Shown here: piece after piece, positions 17,141 to 26,900 of the stretch
Numbering within the stretch: position 1 is the stretch's first letter
Layout of the letters: every line of letters begins with the position of its first letter
Source of the DNA: CAZLFQ01 sp964558975
GTDB lineage: Bacteria; Pseudomonadota; Alphaproteobacteria; Rickettsiales; Midichloriaceae
Assembly (NCBI GenBank): GCA_964558975.1
Contig: CAZLFQ010000003.1
Location: forward strand, 62,001 to 126,000
Length of the DNA: 64,000 nt
Direction: 5' to 3'
Notes under the pieces: generated by a model
The model's input: the letters and a program-made list of their open reading frames with translations, nothing else
Told to the model about the DNA's origin: nothing
Database searches by the model: none
Program-made: the position numbers and the translations under genes

Positions 17141-17157
17141 GGAAATATCACTAATTT

Positions 17158-17976
17158 CTAGTGATGTGCTATATCAACGTTAGGATTTGTAGCTAAGAAA
17201 GTATCAAGATCATTTGTGTGTTGTATTGCAACTTCAAATGCACCCTGCAAGTCGCCGCCTTTAGCTTCTGCAATTTTTTCAAACGTTAGGATTTCTGCAT
17301 AAGTTTCAATTTGATCAACTTCATCAAAAGATTTGATTCCTTCTGATTTAATTTCCTCTGCAATTGCCTTAAGTAAGTCTGGCTTTGTTACATAGTGAAA
17401 TTTATCTCCAAACACAGCTGCAGCTACTGGGTTTGCTGGTCCTACTTTCCCAAAAACATGCTCAAAGATGGCATCAACGGCCTTGGTTTCTGCTGCTTGC
17501 TTTATTTGGCTTAACTCAGCTTCGTTACTAACATTTATTCCAACTATTGATTTTAACGCTGCTTTTTCAGCTGTTACATTATTAGTAGTTCCAGTAGATT
17601 CTTTTCCGTAATCTTGCATGATCTTAATAATTTCATCATGATCAGCTTTTGGAATTTTTGTGTTTATGTGATCGTAGAAACTTGCTGCTTTACCATCGAA
17701 TGTTTTAAGACTTTCTACTCCAGTAAGCTTTAAAACTTTATCAAAATCATTTTTAATTACTAGAGCTCCTTCTTCATCTAAGTCTTTATTTAATTTGATG
17801 ATGTCATTGAGCTCAGCTTCTTGGGCTTTTTTGATAGCTTCGACTTTTTCAGCTTCTTCTTTAGCAATTTTTTCTTGCTTTGCTTTCATAGCATCTGCTG
17901 CTACTTGTGCTGCCTTCTTTGTAGCCGCCCCCAAGTCCGCAGAGCCACCTCTCATATCTTTTGAACCACCTTTCAT
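17158..17976 (-). CDS. Hypothetical Ala/Lys/Glu-rich protein
   Basis: I do not recognise this 272-residue protein. It starts with a Gly/Lys-rich head (MKGGSKDMRGGSADLG) and a long Ala/Lys/Glu helix (about 18-60) that should form a coiled coil. A mixed helical domain without signal peptide or membrane helix follows, ending in a His-rich tip. The ATG at 17976 follows a tagagg ribosome binding site. Composition differs from the housekeeping genes (very rich in Ala, Lys and Asp/Glu). An exported or structural protein is possible, but there is no direct evidence. Confidence 0.6.
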   Translation of the reverse strand: MKGGSKDMRGGSADLGAATKKAAQVAADAMKAKQEKIAKEEAEKVEAIKKAQEAELNDIIKLNKDLDEEGALVIKNDFDKVLKLTGVESLKTFDGKAASFYDHINTKIPKADHDEIIKIMQDYGKESTGTTNNVTAEKAALKSIVGINVSNEAELSQIKQAAETKAVDAIFEHVFGKVGPANPVAAAVFGDKFHYVTKPDLLKAIAEEIKSEGIKSFDEVDQIETYAEILTFEKIAEAKGGDLQGAFEVAIQHTNDLDTFLATNPNVDIAHH

Positions 17977-18110
17977 AGTAACCTCTAGTAAATTATTTAT
18001 TTATATACCTTTATCAGGTCTGAATACCAGTGTAATTGTAGAAAGGTTAATATTTGGTTAAAAACATAAGATTATTTGCTAATAATTTAGTGTGTTTGGT
18101 AAAAATATGA

Positions 18111-18136
18111 AAAAAGCCACCCGAAGGTGGCTTTTT
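18111..18136 (-). terminator. Rho-independent terminator
   Basis: An 11-base-pair stem (aaaaagccacc / ggtggcttttt) closes on a CGAA tetraloop. Because it begins with A and ends with T runs it can work in both directions. It most likely ends the minus-strand pair at 18160-18835, 24 bases upstream. Confidence 0.9.
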
Positions 18137-18159
18137 GATCAATCTAATGTAACTATAGC

Positions 18160-18516
18160 CTATTCATAACAGAATGGAACATCTACGTATTGTACCCACG
18201 TATGTATTCCACCAGTGTTTGTAAAACCAGCAGCCTCAGCGTCATCCCTTGAAAGGAATGTGTGCGTGGCTCCAAAAGCTTGATATCCTTGAAACTCATT
18301 TTCTACAGGAAGTCTTTTTCCTTCTAATGTAACAAATTGTGTACAAACATAAGTACCGTGTTCGCCAGAATCTTTTGATTTTTCTATTTCTGCAGACGGA
18401 TAAGAAATACATACGCCGCTTTGTGTTTCATATCCTAGAGTTTCAGATTCTACATAGATCTTGTTACCATTGAACTTAATATGGTTCTTGTCTTGCGCTA
18501 TCTTGTAATTAATAAT
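18160..18516 (-). pseudogene. Second copy of a tandem-duplicated small protein, without a normal start codon
   Basis: The frame from 18525 down to a stop at 18160 is open but has no ATG, GTG or TTG in front of a protein-like sequence. The product resembles the C-terminal half of its upstream neighbour: LPVENEFQGYQAFGATHTFL here against IPVNCEFKGFDRYDVCFDTK there. Both copies end in a similar short motif with a cysteine near the end (FCYE against CYLEI). Translation could begin at ATT (18516 or 18513), arise by a +1 shift at the end of the upstream gene, or the copy may be dead. The frame has stayed open, which favours recent decay or unusual decoding. Confidence 0.55.
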
Positions 18517-18517
18517 A

Positions 18518-18835
18518 TTAAATCTCTAGGTAGCAATCACTGAATGTAGTGACAGGAACTCCTACTATAGCGCCGTCATGAGCATAAATTGATCCTTGCT
18601 CTGCTTGAAGATCTTCTTTGGTGTCAAAGCAGACGTCATATCTATCAAAACCTTTAAATTCGCAATTTACAGGAATTCTTAAGCCGTTGTGATTAATTGA
18701 ATGAGTTTGAGTGCCATCGATATAGCCGGATAGAAGATATTTTTTTTCGCCGTCGATGGTAAAAAAATAGTCTACTCCACGCATTCCTTGGCCATGTATA
18801 TAAAAAAGTTCTCTTGTAGCTTGAATTGTAGTCAT
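18518..18835 (-). CDS. Hypothetical small protein, first copy of a tandem pair
   Basis: The 105-residue product starts at an ATG with a gagag ribosome binding site. It is beta-rich, has two cysteines in the second half plus one near the C-terminus, and carries the motif RIPVNCEFKGFDRYD shared with the next copy. There is no obvious signal peptide or membrane helix. It overlaps by a few bases the start-less frame at 18160-18516, with which it forms a tandem duplication. Function unknown. Confidence 0.6.
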   Translation of the reverse strand: MTTIQATRELFYIHGQGMRGVDYFFTIDGEKKYLLSGYIDGTQTHSINHNGLRIPVNCEFKGFDRYDVCFDTKEDLQAEQGSIYAHDGAIVGVPVTTFSDCYLEI

Positions 18836-18934
18836 GGTTTCTCTCTAAATATAATTTAAGCCAGTTCCATAACATATTAAGTTCATAACTGCAAGCAGCT
18901 AAATATACAAAGCTTTTATTATAACATGCAAAGT

Positions 18935-18974
18935 GGCGCACTGTAGCAGACTTGAAGTCAAGCTGCAATGCGCC
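18935..18974 (-). terminator. Long imperfect hairpin, probable terminator of the gene at 18993-19994
   Basis: A 40-base inverted repeat with outer arms ggcgca / tgcgcc, inner arms agc / gct and a gactt-g-aagtc centre lies 18 bases past the stop of the minus-strand gene at 18993. Mismatches interrupt the stem and the following T stretch is weak, so efficiency is uncertain. It could also be a regulatory structure upstream of the 18835 gene. Confidence 0.5.
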
Positions 18975-18992
18975 ATAAAGATATTGTTTCAG

Positions 18993-19994
18993 TTACATTG
19001 CGCGTGTTGCTAAATCCACTTCTAATTGTTGAAACCCTACTCTTTGTCTCAAAGCGCCTCCTTTCGGGGGATTGCTCTCAATATCATTAATATTACATAC
19101 TTTAGGCGTTATACGACTTAGAGTTTCAAAGTATTTTTCAGCAACTTCAGATGCCCCATTAACACGTGCTAAATATTCAGAAGCTAAATCGTGATTGTTA
19201 CGATTCCAAAATGCATAAGCTTGACTAGATAATGCAGCGCATAATGAAGTGAAAGCAATAGCGCCAAAAGTAAAGAATCCAAAAGCAAAATGGTTGTCAT
19301 TTTGCTTTAGGAGGTTGAGTTTTGCGTCGTATTGGGCTTTTGGCATCTTAAAATAATGCAGATCTCTTGCATTATCACACTCTTGGAAGCTTGCTTGTTG
19401 CCAACCACCATCATCGCGATAACGGAATTCGCGCTCGCAGTCTCTACTAAAACTAAGAGGCTTAGCAACGGTAGATCTTAATTCCTTAATTGCTGTGTCG
19501 TTATGTAAAAGTCCGTAGACCATTAAGTATATGGCTGTGCAGCTAAGAAGAAATATTGCAGCACTCTTTATGCTAGTGTTGTTTAATGCCTTATGAGTGA
19601 AAAATTTTCTGTGATCAAAGTTTGAAGTTTTATTTGTTTCATTATCAGGATTAATGATTTTAAACATCTCTTTAGATACGCGATCAATACCTTGTTCAAT
19701 GGCTTCGGTTTGGAGCTCAAATTTTTTAGCAAGCCCCCTTGATTCTAAGGATCTCTTGAAAGTATTTTGCAGTTCGGTTTCTGCAGCAGTTTTAATTTGA
19801 GCAGTTCTGAGTGAAGGAACAGCAGGCTGTGGTATAAGAGCTTGAATATCGCTCGGGTGTGAGTTCCATTCTGCGAGCTTTGCTTCGTTCTTAGTTTTTT
19901 CATCATGATCTTGTTGAAGATCATCATATTGTTTTTCTACGATTTTAGCAATTTCATGCCAAAGTTTGTTTTGTTCTTGGTTACGTGTTAGCAT
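18993..19994 (-). CDS. Hypothetical protein with two membrane helices
   Basis: This 333-residue protein is not recognised. A polar, helical N-terminal half (about 1-150) is followed by two transmembrane helices (IKSAAIFLLSCTAIYLMVYG at about 159-178, and AFGFFTFGAIAFTSLCAALS at about 237-256). Between them is a loop of about 55 residues with two cysteines. Its start has a gggga ribosome binding site and a near-consensus promoter lies at 20026-20054. The topology suggests both termini in the cytoplasm and a loop outside. Confidence 0.62.
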   Translation of the reverse strand: MLTRNQEQNKLWHEIAKIVEKQYDDLQQDHDEKTKNEAKLAEWNSHPSDIQALIPQPAVPSLRTAQIKTAAETELQNTFKRSLESRGLAKKFELQTEAIEQGIDRVSKEMFKIINPDNETNKTSNFDHRKFFTHKALNNTSIKSAAIFLLSCTAIYLMVYGLLHNDTAIKELRSTVAKPLSFSRDCEREFRYRDDGGWQQASFQECDNARDLHYFKMPKAQYDAKLNLLKQNDNHFAFGFFTFGAIAFTSLCAALSSQAYAFWNRNNHDLASEYLARVNGASEVAEKYFETLSRITPKVCNINDIESNPPKGGALRQRVGFQQLEVDLATRAM

Positions 19995-20025
19995 AATTTT
20001 TTCCCCTTTTTAGTGTTGTAGGAGT

Positions 20026-20054
20026 ATTATACTCTAAGATTTATGCGTGGTAAA
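20026..20054 (-). promoter_or_regulatory. Sigma-70 type promoter for the 18993-19994 gene
   Basis: On the minus strand a TTTACC -35 box and a perfect TATAAT -10 box are separated by 17 bases. The expected start of transcription is near 20019, about 25 bases before the ATG at 19994. Confidence 0.7.
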
Positions 20055-20105
20055 CAGTGTTTATATTAAGTTTCTGTTAAGATTTCCTAGGTCTTAGCTG
20101 GTTGG

Positions 20106-21512
20106 CTAAATATGCAAAGCTTTAAAGAAAGTTGCTAAAGATGCCTCTTTCACAGCTTCTGAAAGCCCAGGGTGGCCGTGGCTGGTGCGGGCGATATCTT
20201 CCGCGGCAGCTTTAAATTCCATACCTAATACAATCTCTTGAATTAATTCTCCTGCATTTGCACCAATTATGTGTGCACCAAGGATTTGGTCGGTTTTCTT
20301 GTCTGCTAATATTTTTACGAAGCCATCGGTTTCACCGTTCGCGCGAGCACGGCTGTTTGCCATAAATGGAAACTTGCCAACGTTGTATTCAATTCCTGCT
20401 TTTTTAAGCTCATCTTCAGTTTTGCCAACTGCAGCAACTTCTGGATAGGTATAAACTATTCCCGGAATTGCTTCATAGTTTACGTGTCCATGTTGACCTG
20501 CAATAGTTTCTGCTACCGCAACGCCTTCTTCTTCAGCTTTATGCGCTAGCATTAAACCAGCAACTGCATCACCGATTGCATAAACTCCTTTAGCAGAAGT
20601 CATAAGATGGTTATCTGTAGGGATTCTACCACGCTCATCTAGTTTAACTCCAATATTTTCGAGGCCAAGTCCAGCTGTATAAGGCCTTCTACCAACCGAA
20701 AGAAGAACTATATCAACAGTCATTTTTTCTTGTTCGCCACCTGCTGCTGGCTCTAGTACAAGATTCACAGCTTTTTTCTCAGCTTTAGCTGAAGCAACTT
20801 TTGTTGCAAGTTTGAATTTAATGCCTTGCTTCTCTAAAATCTTTTTGAATTCTTTGGTTAGGTCTGAATCCATGCTAGGGCAGAGTCTATCCATATATTC
20901 AATTACAGTAACTTCTGAACCTAAACGTGACCAAACTGATGCCATCTCTAATCCAATAACACCGCCACCGATCACCACCATTTTTGCTGGAACTTTGTCA
21001 ATCTCTAGCGCACCTGTTGAGGTTACTATTAATTTTTCATCAACTTCAATTCCTGTAATTGGTGTTGATTCAGAGCCTGTTGCTATAATTACATTTTTAG
21101 CTTTGACAGTTTCTTCGCCGCCAGCGTTTAGGGATACTTTAACTTCACTTGGACTTACAAAGCTTCCAGCTCCTTTAAAGTAAGTTATTTTATTTTTAGC
21201 AAATAATCCTTCGATACCTTTGCAAAGAGCTGATACAACATCAGATTTACGTGCCATCATTTTTTCAAGGTCAAGCTTCACACTACTAACTTTTACGCCA
21301 TGTTTTTCTAGGTCGTGCTTAGCTTCGTGATATTTATGTGATGATTGCAGCAATGCTTTAGAAGGAATACATCCGACGTTCAAGCATGTTCCACCAAGTG
21401 TACCCCGCTTTTCAACGCATGCTGTTTTTAAGCCTAGTTGTGCTGCTTTAATTGCTGCAACGTATCCGCCAGGGCCGCCGCCGATTACTACAACGTCAAA
21501 TTCTTGTGTCAT
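20106..21512 (-). CDS. lpdA: Dihydrolipoyl dehydrogenase (E3)
   Basis: E3 reoxidises the lipoyl groups of 2-oxoacid dehydrogenase complexes with NAD+. The 468-residue protein has the FAD motif VVIGGGPGGYVAAIKAAQLG, the redox disulfide in GTCLNVGCIPSK (Cys43 and Cys48), the NAD motif VVIGGGVIGLEMASVWSRLG and the C-terminal catalytic His in SHGHPGLSE. The ribosome binding site gagg precedes the ATG. It lies 14 bases after sucB, so it probably serves the 2-oxoglutarate dehydrogenase complex. Confidence 0.97.
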   Translation of the reverse strand: MTQEFDVVVIGGGPGGYVAAIKAAQLGLKTACVEKRGTLGGTCLNVGCIPSKALLQSSHKYHEAKHDLEKHGVKVSSVKLDLEKMMARKSDVVSALCKGIEGLFAKNKITYFKGAGSFVSPSEVKVSLNAGGEETVKAKNVIIATGSESTPITGIEVDEKLIVTSTGALEIDKVPAKMVVIGGGVIGLEMASVWSRLGSEVTVIEYMDRLCPSMDSDLTKEFKKILEKQGIKFKLATKVASAKAEKKAVNLVLEPAAGGEQEKMTVDIVLLSVGRRPYTAGLGLENIGVKLDERGRIPTDNHLMTSAKGVYAIGDAVAGLMLAHKAEEEGVAVAETIAGQHGHVNYEAIPGIVYTYPEVAAVGKTEDELKKAGIEYNVGKFPFMANSRARANGETDGFVKILADKKTDQILGAHIIGANAGELIQEIVLGMEFKAAAEDIARTSHGHPGLSEAVKEASLATFFKALHI

Positions 21513-21526
21513 TTTTGCCTCAAATC

Positions 21527-22711
21527 TTATAGATCGAATAATAGTTTTTCTGGTTGCTCTAGTAATTGCTTGATTTTCACTAGGAATGTAACAGCCTCTT
21601 TACCATCAACAATTCTGTGGTCGTAAGATAGCGCGATGTACATCATAGGGCGAATTTCAACTTTGCCAGCAACTGCCATTGGGCGCTCAACGATATTATG
21701 CATGCCCAAAATGCCAGATTGTGGTGGGTTGATAATTGGCGTTGAAAGCAACGAGCCATAAATACCACCGTTGGTGATGCTGAATGTAGCTCCAGTCATA
21801 TCTGCCATGGTCAGTTTGCCATCACGAGCTTTTTTGCCAAGACCTGCAATATTTTTCTCAATATCAGCAAATGATAGTTTGTCAGCGTCGCGAAGCACTG
21901 GAACAACTAAGCCGTTTTCAGTTCCAACGGCAATACCCATGTCATAGTAGTTTTTGTAAACGATATCATCGCCATCGATCTCGGCGTTAACTGCAGGTAG
22001 ATCTTTCAAAGCTTGAACTACCGCTTTTACAAAGAATGACATAAAGCCAAGTTTTGCACCGTGTTTTTCAACGAATTGGTCTTGATATTGTTTGCGGATT
22101 CTAAAGATCTCGGTCATATCAACTTCGTTGAATGTGCTCAAGATTGCCGCTGTGTTTTGTGATTCTTTTAGCCTCTGTGCAATTGTTTTACGCAGTCTGG
22201 TCATTTTAACGCGTTCTTCACGCATTGTGTTGTCTGCAACTACAGCTGGCATGGCGGTTATCGGAGCTGATTGTGGAGCGATTACGTCGCCTTTTGTAAT
22301 TCTGCCATCTTTGCCAGATCCTTGAAGTTTATTTGTATCAATTCCCATATCTGCAGCAATTTTAGAGGCGGCAGGAGACATAATTGGAGCGTTAATATTT
22401 GCAACTGGAGCTGCTGCTGGAGTAGTAGCTTTAGCTGGGGCAGGGGCATTTGCTACAGCTTTAACTGCTACATTGCCTTCAACCATTCTACCTAATAATG
22501 TGCCAACTGATACGTTACTTCCTTCTGCAGAATTGATTTCGCTCAGTGTTCCAGATGCAGGTGCGTTAACTTCTAAAGTTACTTTATCAGTTTCTAGTTC
22601 TACAACAAGCTCATCCATTTTAACTTGTTCACCGGCCTTTTTATGCCACTTTGCAACTGTTGCCTCTGATACAGATTCCCCTAATGGTGGAACTACAATC
22701 TCTACTGCCAT
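21527..22711 (-). CDS. sucB: Dihydrolipoyllysine succinyltransferase (2-oxoglutarate dehydrogenase E2)
   Basis: The 394-residue protein has one N-terminal lipoyl domain with the modified Lys43 (ETDKVTLEV), an Ala/Pro-rich linker (about 78-105), a peripheral-subunit-binding domain (ASKIAADMGIDTNKL) and a C-terminal acyltransferase domain ending with the active-site DHRIVDGKEAV (His365, Asp369). This is the layout of the succinyltransferase of the TCA cycle. sucA is not next to it; lpdA follows. A good ribosome binding site (aaggag) precedes the ATG. Confidence 0.95.
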   Translation of the reverse strand: MAVEIVVPPLGESVSEATVAKWHKKAGEQVKMDELVVELETDKVTLEVNAPASGTLSEINSAEGSNVSVGTLLGRMVEGNVAVKAVANAPAPAKATTPAAAPVANINAPIMSPAASKIAADMGIDTNKLQGSGKDGRITKGDVIAPQSAPITAMPAVVADNTMREERVKMTRLRKTIAQRLKESQNTAAILSTFNEVDMTEIFRIRKQYQDQFVEKHGAKLGFMSFFVKAVVQALKDLPAVNAEIDGDDIVYKNYYDMGIAVGTENGLVVPVLRDADKLSFADIEKNIAGLGKKARDGKLTMADMTGATFSITNGGIYGSLLSTPIINPPQSGILGMHNIVERPMAVAGKVEIRPMMYIALSYDHRIVDGKEAVTFLVKIKQLLEQPEKLLFDL

Positions 22712-22890
22712 TTACGATTTCTCCTTATGCTTAGCTGTTAATTTCAATATAAACGCGATTTTTCCTTTGTTCAAGAATTTGTGGCCAAAATACATAAGGT
22801 GTAGCTGATAGTAAAGTTAAAAAAGCATATTATTGATACTTCAGCTGAAATCTTGTAGAATCACGCATCGAATATAAAGAAAATATTAAG

Positions 22891-23856
22891 ATGTTAGGAA
22901 TCGATAGTGATGTTGTAAAAAAGTATGGAGTAGCAAGAACTGTTAACTCTCTGAGCAATTCCGATTATTCATATATTAATTTGTCTGGAAATAAGTTGGG
23001 GTTAGTAGAGTTAAATACTCTGAAGTATGCGCTCCAGAGATGTCATCATATTTACAAGGTGATAATGGATGATTGCGAAATTGATGATGTGGGATGCGAA
23101 ACGCTATTTGATATACTGACAGAAGTTCCATCGGTTTTGCACTTGAGCATTAGAAATAACAAAATTACCGATGTTGGCCTGAGCGTACTATGCGCAGGAT
23201 TGCATCAAAATAAGACGTTATTAGAGTTGTTTTTAAGTGGGAATACACTCATAACCTATGTTGGTATGATTGCCATAGGTGATGTCTTAATGGAAAATCC
23301 ATCGCTTTGTACACTTGGCTTTATGAATATACCAGAGCGGCAAAATTGTCTTTTCTCAAGGGAGGCAATAGCAAACAATTTCGCAATGCTGTTTTTATTT
23401 ACTGGTAATAAAAATGAGGAAAGAATGTTAGATGAAATAACCAGCGAACGTCACAAATTATTTACAGAGATGAGTTGTTTGATTGGAAAAGGCGATAATG
23501 CAAATATTCTGACGTATTTAAGCGTACATGCTCAATGTTTAGAGCAGGGCGGATATAATGCTATTAAATATTATTTGGTTTTTGACGAGGGGGAGATAAA
23601 TTTAAGGTTGCCTCCACTAGAAGCTAATGAAAAACTATCTCAACTAAAAGCAATGGTTGAGGAGTTAGGCAGATTAAGGACTCCTGCCTTGGTAAGGCAG
23701 CCTTTAGAAACTGAAAAGAAGAGAGCTTTTCAATCACAAGAGCCTACTTTGACTGTGCCACAAGAAGATCATCATCGAAAAAAGAAGCGCAGAGTACCAT
23801 TGGAGCAATCGGTTGCTATACAAGGAGCAGCTGAAGCTGGGCAGATAAATAGGTAG
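22891..23856 (+). CDS. Leucine-rich-repeat protein (ribonuclease-inhibitor type)
   Basis: The 321-residue product has about four LRRs of the eukaryote-like ribonuclease-inhibitor type between about residues 25 and 130: YINLSGNKLGLVELNTLKYA, VLHLSIRNNKITDVGLSVLC and LLELFLSGNTLITYVGMIAI can be read. A helical region follows, then a basic low-complexity tail (HHRKKKRRVPLEQ at about 295-307) that looks like a nuclear localisation signal. No signal peptide is seen. LRRs with a basic motif suggest a host-directed protein, but secretion is inference. It is divergent from sucB. Confidence 0.8.
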   Translation: MLGIDSDVVKKYGVARTVNSLSNSDYSYINLSGNKLGLVELNTLKYALQRCHHIYKVIMDDCEIDDVGCETLFDILTEVPSVLHLSIRNNKITDVGLSVLCAGLHQNKTLLELFLSGNTLITYVGMIAIGDVLMENPSLCTLGFMNIPERQNCLFSREAIANNFAMLFLFTGNKNEERMLDEITSERHKLFTEMSCLIGKGDNANILTYLSVHAQCLEQGGYNAIKYYLVFDEGEINLRLPPLEANEKLSQLKAMVEELGRLRTPALVRQPLETEKKRAFQSQEPTLTVPQEDHHRKKKRRVPLEQSVAIQGAAEAGQINR

Positions 23857-23905
23857 ACAATTTTAGTCTGAACTACTAAAATCAGCAGCGTGAATTAAAG
23901 ATATT

Positions 23906-23934
23906 GTCGTACCGCGAGTAAATCTCGGTATGAC
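23906..23934. repeat. Short inverted repeat (hairpin) between the LRR gene and ileS
   Basis: Arms gtcgtaccgcgag and ctcggtatgac face each other across a 5-base loop, with one mismatch and one bulge. It lies 50 bases after the LRR gene stop and ends at the first possible ileS start. It looks like the small dispersed palindromes (GTCAT...-type) common between Rickettsiales genes and could also act as a terminator, although no T run follows. Confidence 0.5.
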
Positions 23935-23964
23935 ATGTGCGAATTGAAAAAGACAGAAAATAAA

Positions 23965-26900
23965 ATGACACAAAAACCATATAAAGACGTTAATCCAAAC
24001 CCAATTTTTCCTGAACTAGAGGAAAAGATATTAGCTAAATGGAAGGCAGAAGACACCTTTAAAAAATCAATTAAAGGTGATAAGGATTTTGTGTTTTATG
24101 ATGGGCCTCCATTTGCAAATGGCTTGCCGCACTATGGCCATTTGTTGACTGGGTTCATGAAGGATATCGTCGCCCGTTACCAGACTACCAAAGGTAAAAA
24201 AGTAGAACGCAGATTTGGTTGGGATTGTCATGGTCTACCAGCAGAGATGGGCGCTGAAAAAGATTTGGGAATATCTGGCAAAGTTGCAATTGAGAAATAT
24301 GGAATTGATAAATTCAACGATTACTGCCGTAACTCAGTTTTAACGTACACTAAAGAATGGGAATACTACGTCAATCGCCAAGCGCGATGGGTAGACTTTG
24401 AAAACGACTATAAAACCATGGACACAAATTTCATGGAAAGCGTGCTTTGGGCATTCAAGCAACTTTTTGATAAAGGTTTGGTTTACGAGTCAATGCGCGT
24501 TATGCCATATTCTTGGGCATGTGAAACTCCAGTTTCTGATTTTGAAACTAGAATGGATAACTCTTACCGTGAAAAAACAAGTAAAGCAGTTACAGTAACA
24601 TTTAACTTAACTCAAAAGCCAAAAAATGCGCCAGAAGGTTTTGCTGAATATAAACTTATGGCATGGACGACAACTCCTTGGACATTACCTTCCAATCTAG
24701 CTGTAGCTGTTGGTGAAGATTTAGATTATGTGTGTGTGTCGCATGAAGGAAAGTGCTTTATAATTGCAGCAGCGCTTGTTAAGAAATATGAAAAAGAAAT
24801 AGGTTCGGAAGTTGTTGGAACAGTAAAGGGTTCAGATCTTGTAGGGCTGCCATACCAACCTTTATTTGATTATTTTAAGAATCATGCCAACTCATTTAAA
24901 GTTGTTTCTGGTCACCATGTTACAACCGAAGAAGGTACTGGTGTTGTACACATGGCACCTGGATTTGGTGAAGATGATCAGATTATTTGTAATGAGAATA
25001 ATATAGAAACAGTCTGCCCAATTGATAGTGGTGCGAAATTTGTGCATCCTATAACTGATTATATTGGCCAACATGTTTTCGATACAAATGACGATGTAAT
25101 AAAGAGATTAAAAGCTCAAGGCAACTGGGTGAGAACAGAGCAATATTTGCATAACTACCCGCATTGTTGGAGAACTGATACGCCACTAATATATCGCGCA
25201 ATTCCATCTTGGTATGTGAAAGTTACATCTTTCAGAGAAAGAATGGTGGAACTGAATAAACAGATAAACTGGATACCAGACCACATTAAAGATGGTATGT
25301 TTGGTAAGTGGATTGAAAATGCCCGTGATTGGTCAATTTCAAGAAATCGTTACTGGGGTTGCCCAATTCCAATTTGGCGAAGTGACGACCCTAAATACCC
25401 ATACATGGAAGTTTATGGTTCTATTGAGGAAATTGAAAAATCGTTTGGTGTAAAAGTAAAAGATCTACATAGGCCGTTCATAGATGAATTGGTGAAACCT
25501 AATCCGAAAGACCCAACTGGGAAATCGATGCTGCGTCGTGTTCCTGATGTATTGGACTGTTGGTTTGAAAGTGGCTCAATGCCGTATGCGCAGGTGCATT
25601 ATCCATTTGAAAATAAAGACTGGTTTGAGAATAATTTCCCAGCAGATTATATAGTAGAGTATAAAGGCCAAACACGCGGCTGGTTCTATACATTGTTAGT
25701 GTTATCAACTGCATTATTTGACAGACCTCCGTTTTTAAACTGTAACTGTCACGGTGTAATTTTGGGTGATGGTGGTAAAAAATTATCCAAACGTTTGAAA
25801 AACTATGCTGATCCGAAAGAGGTGATGAACACAATCGGCTCCGACGCAATGCGTTGGTACATGATTTCATCACCAGTAATGCGTGGGCAGGAATTGGTAA
25901 TCGATAAAGACGGAACTGGCTTTAAAGAAGCAATTCGAACTGTTATCAAACCAATTTGGAATGCATATAATTTCTTTGTGCTATATGCAAATGCTGATGG
26001 AATCAAAGCTGAAGAGAATTTTGATTCTAGTAATTTGATGGATAAGTACATTATTTCTAAATGTGCGCAGTCAGTTGCGGAAGTTGAAAAGGCTATGGAT
26101 GCATATGACCCGATGGTGGCTTGTAAATCTGTAGAAAATTTCTTTGAGATTTTGAATAATTGGTACATCAGAAGATCGCGCGAAAGATTTTGGAAAACTG
26201 AAAAAGACCAAGATAAAACGCAAGCTTACAATACACTTTATACTGTGCTTGTTACTATGTGTAAGGCTGCATCTTCATTATTACCGATGATATTGGAAGA
26301 AATATTCACAACATTAACTGGCAAAGAAAGTGTGCATTTAGAAATGTTCCCTGACCTTAAAATTAAAGCTGATTTAGCTTTAATTGACCAGATGGAAAGA
26401 GTAAGAGCTGCATGCACTGCTGCTCTATATATTCGTAACGAAACTGGAATTCGTGTAAGACAACCACTTGCCAGTGTTACATTCATTGGTGTTTCTGAAA
26501 GTGGAATTTCTGAAGAGTTAAAGCAGTTAGTCTTAGATGAGATCAACGTTAAGCAGTGGAACAATATTGATAAATCTAAAATGCTGGAATTTGCGAATTA
26601 CAAACTGCAAATTAAATTCCCAGTTTTAGGTAAGCGTTTGCCGACTAAAGTGAAAGATATTATCTCTGCGCAAAAACAAGGACAGTGGCAATTTGCTAAT
26701 GGTGTGTTGTCGGTTGCTGGTGAGGTTTTGGAAGCGGAAGAATTTGAGTTGCAACTTGAGCCCAAACCAGAATTTAAATCATCAATTGCGCCTGTATCAA
26801 CAAATGATGCCTTGGTGTTGTTAGATTTAAACATCACTGAAGATTTGAAGCTGGAAGGTATAGCGCGTGATATAATTCGTGCCGTGCAACAAGCTCGTAA

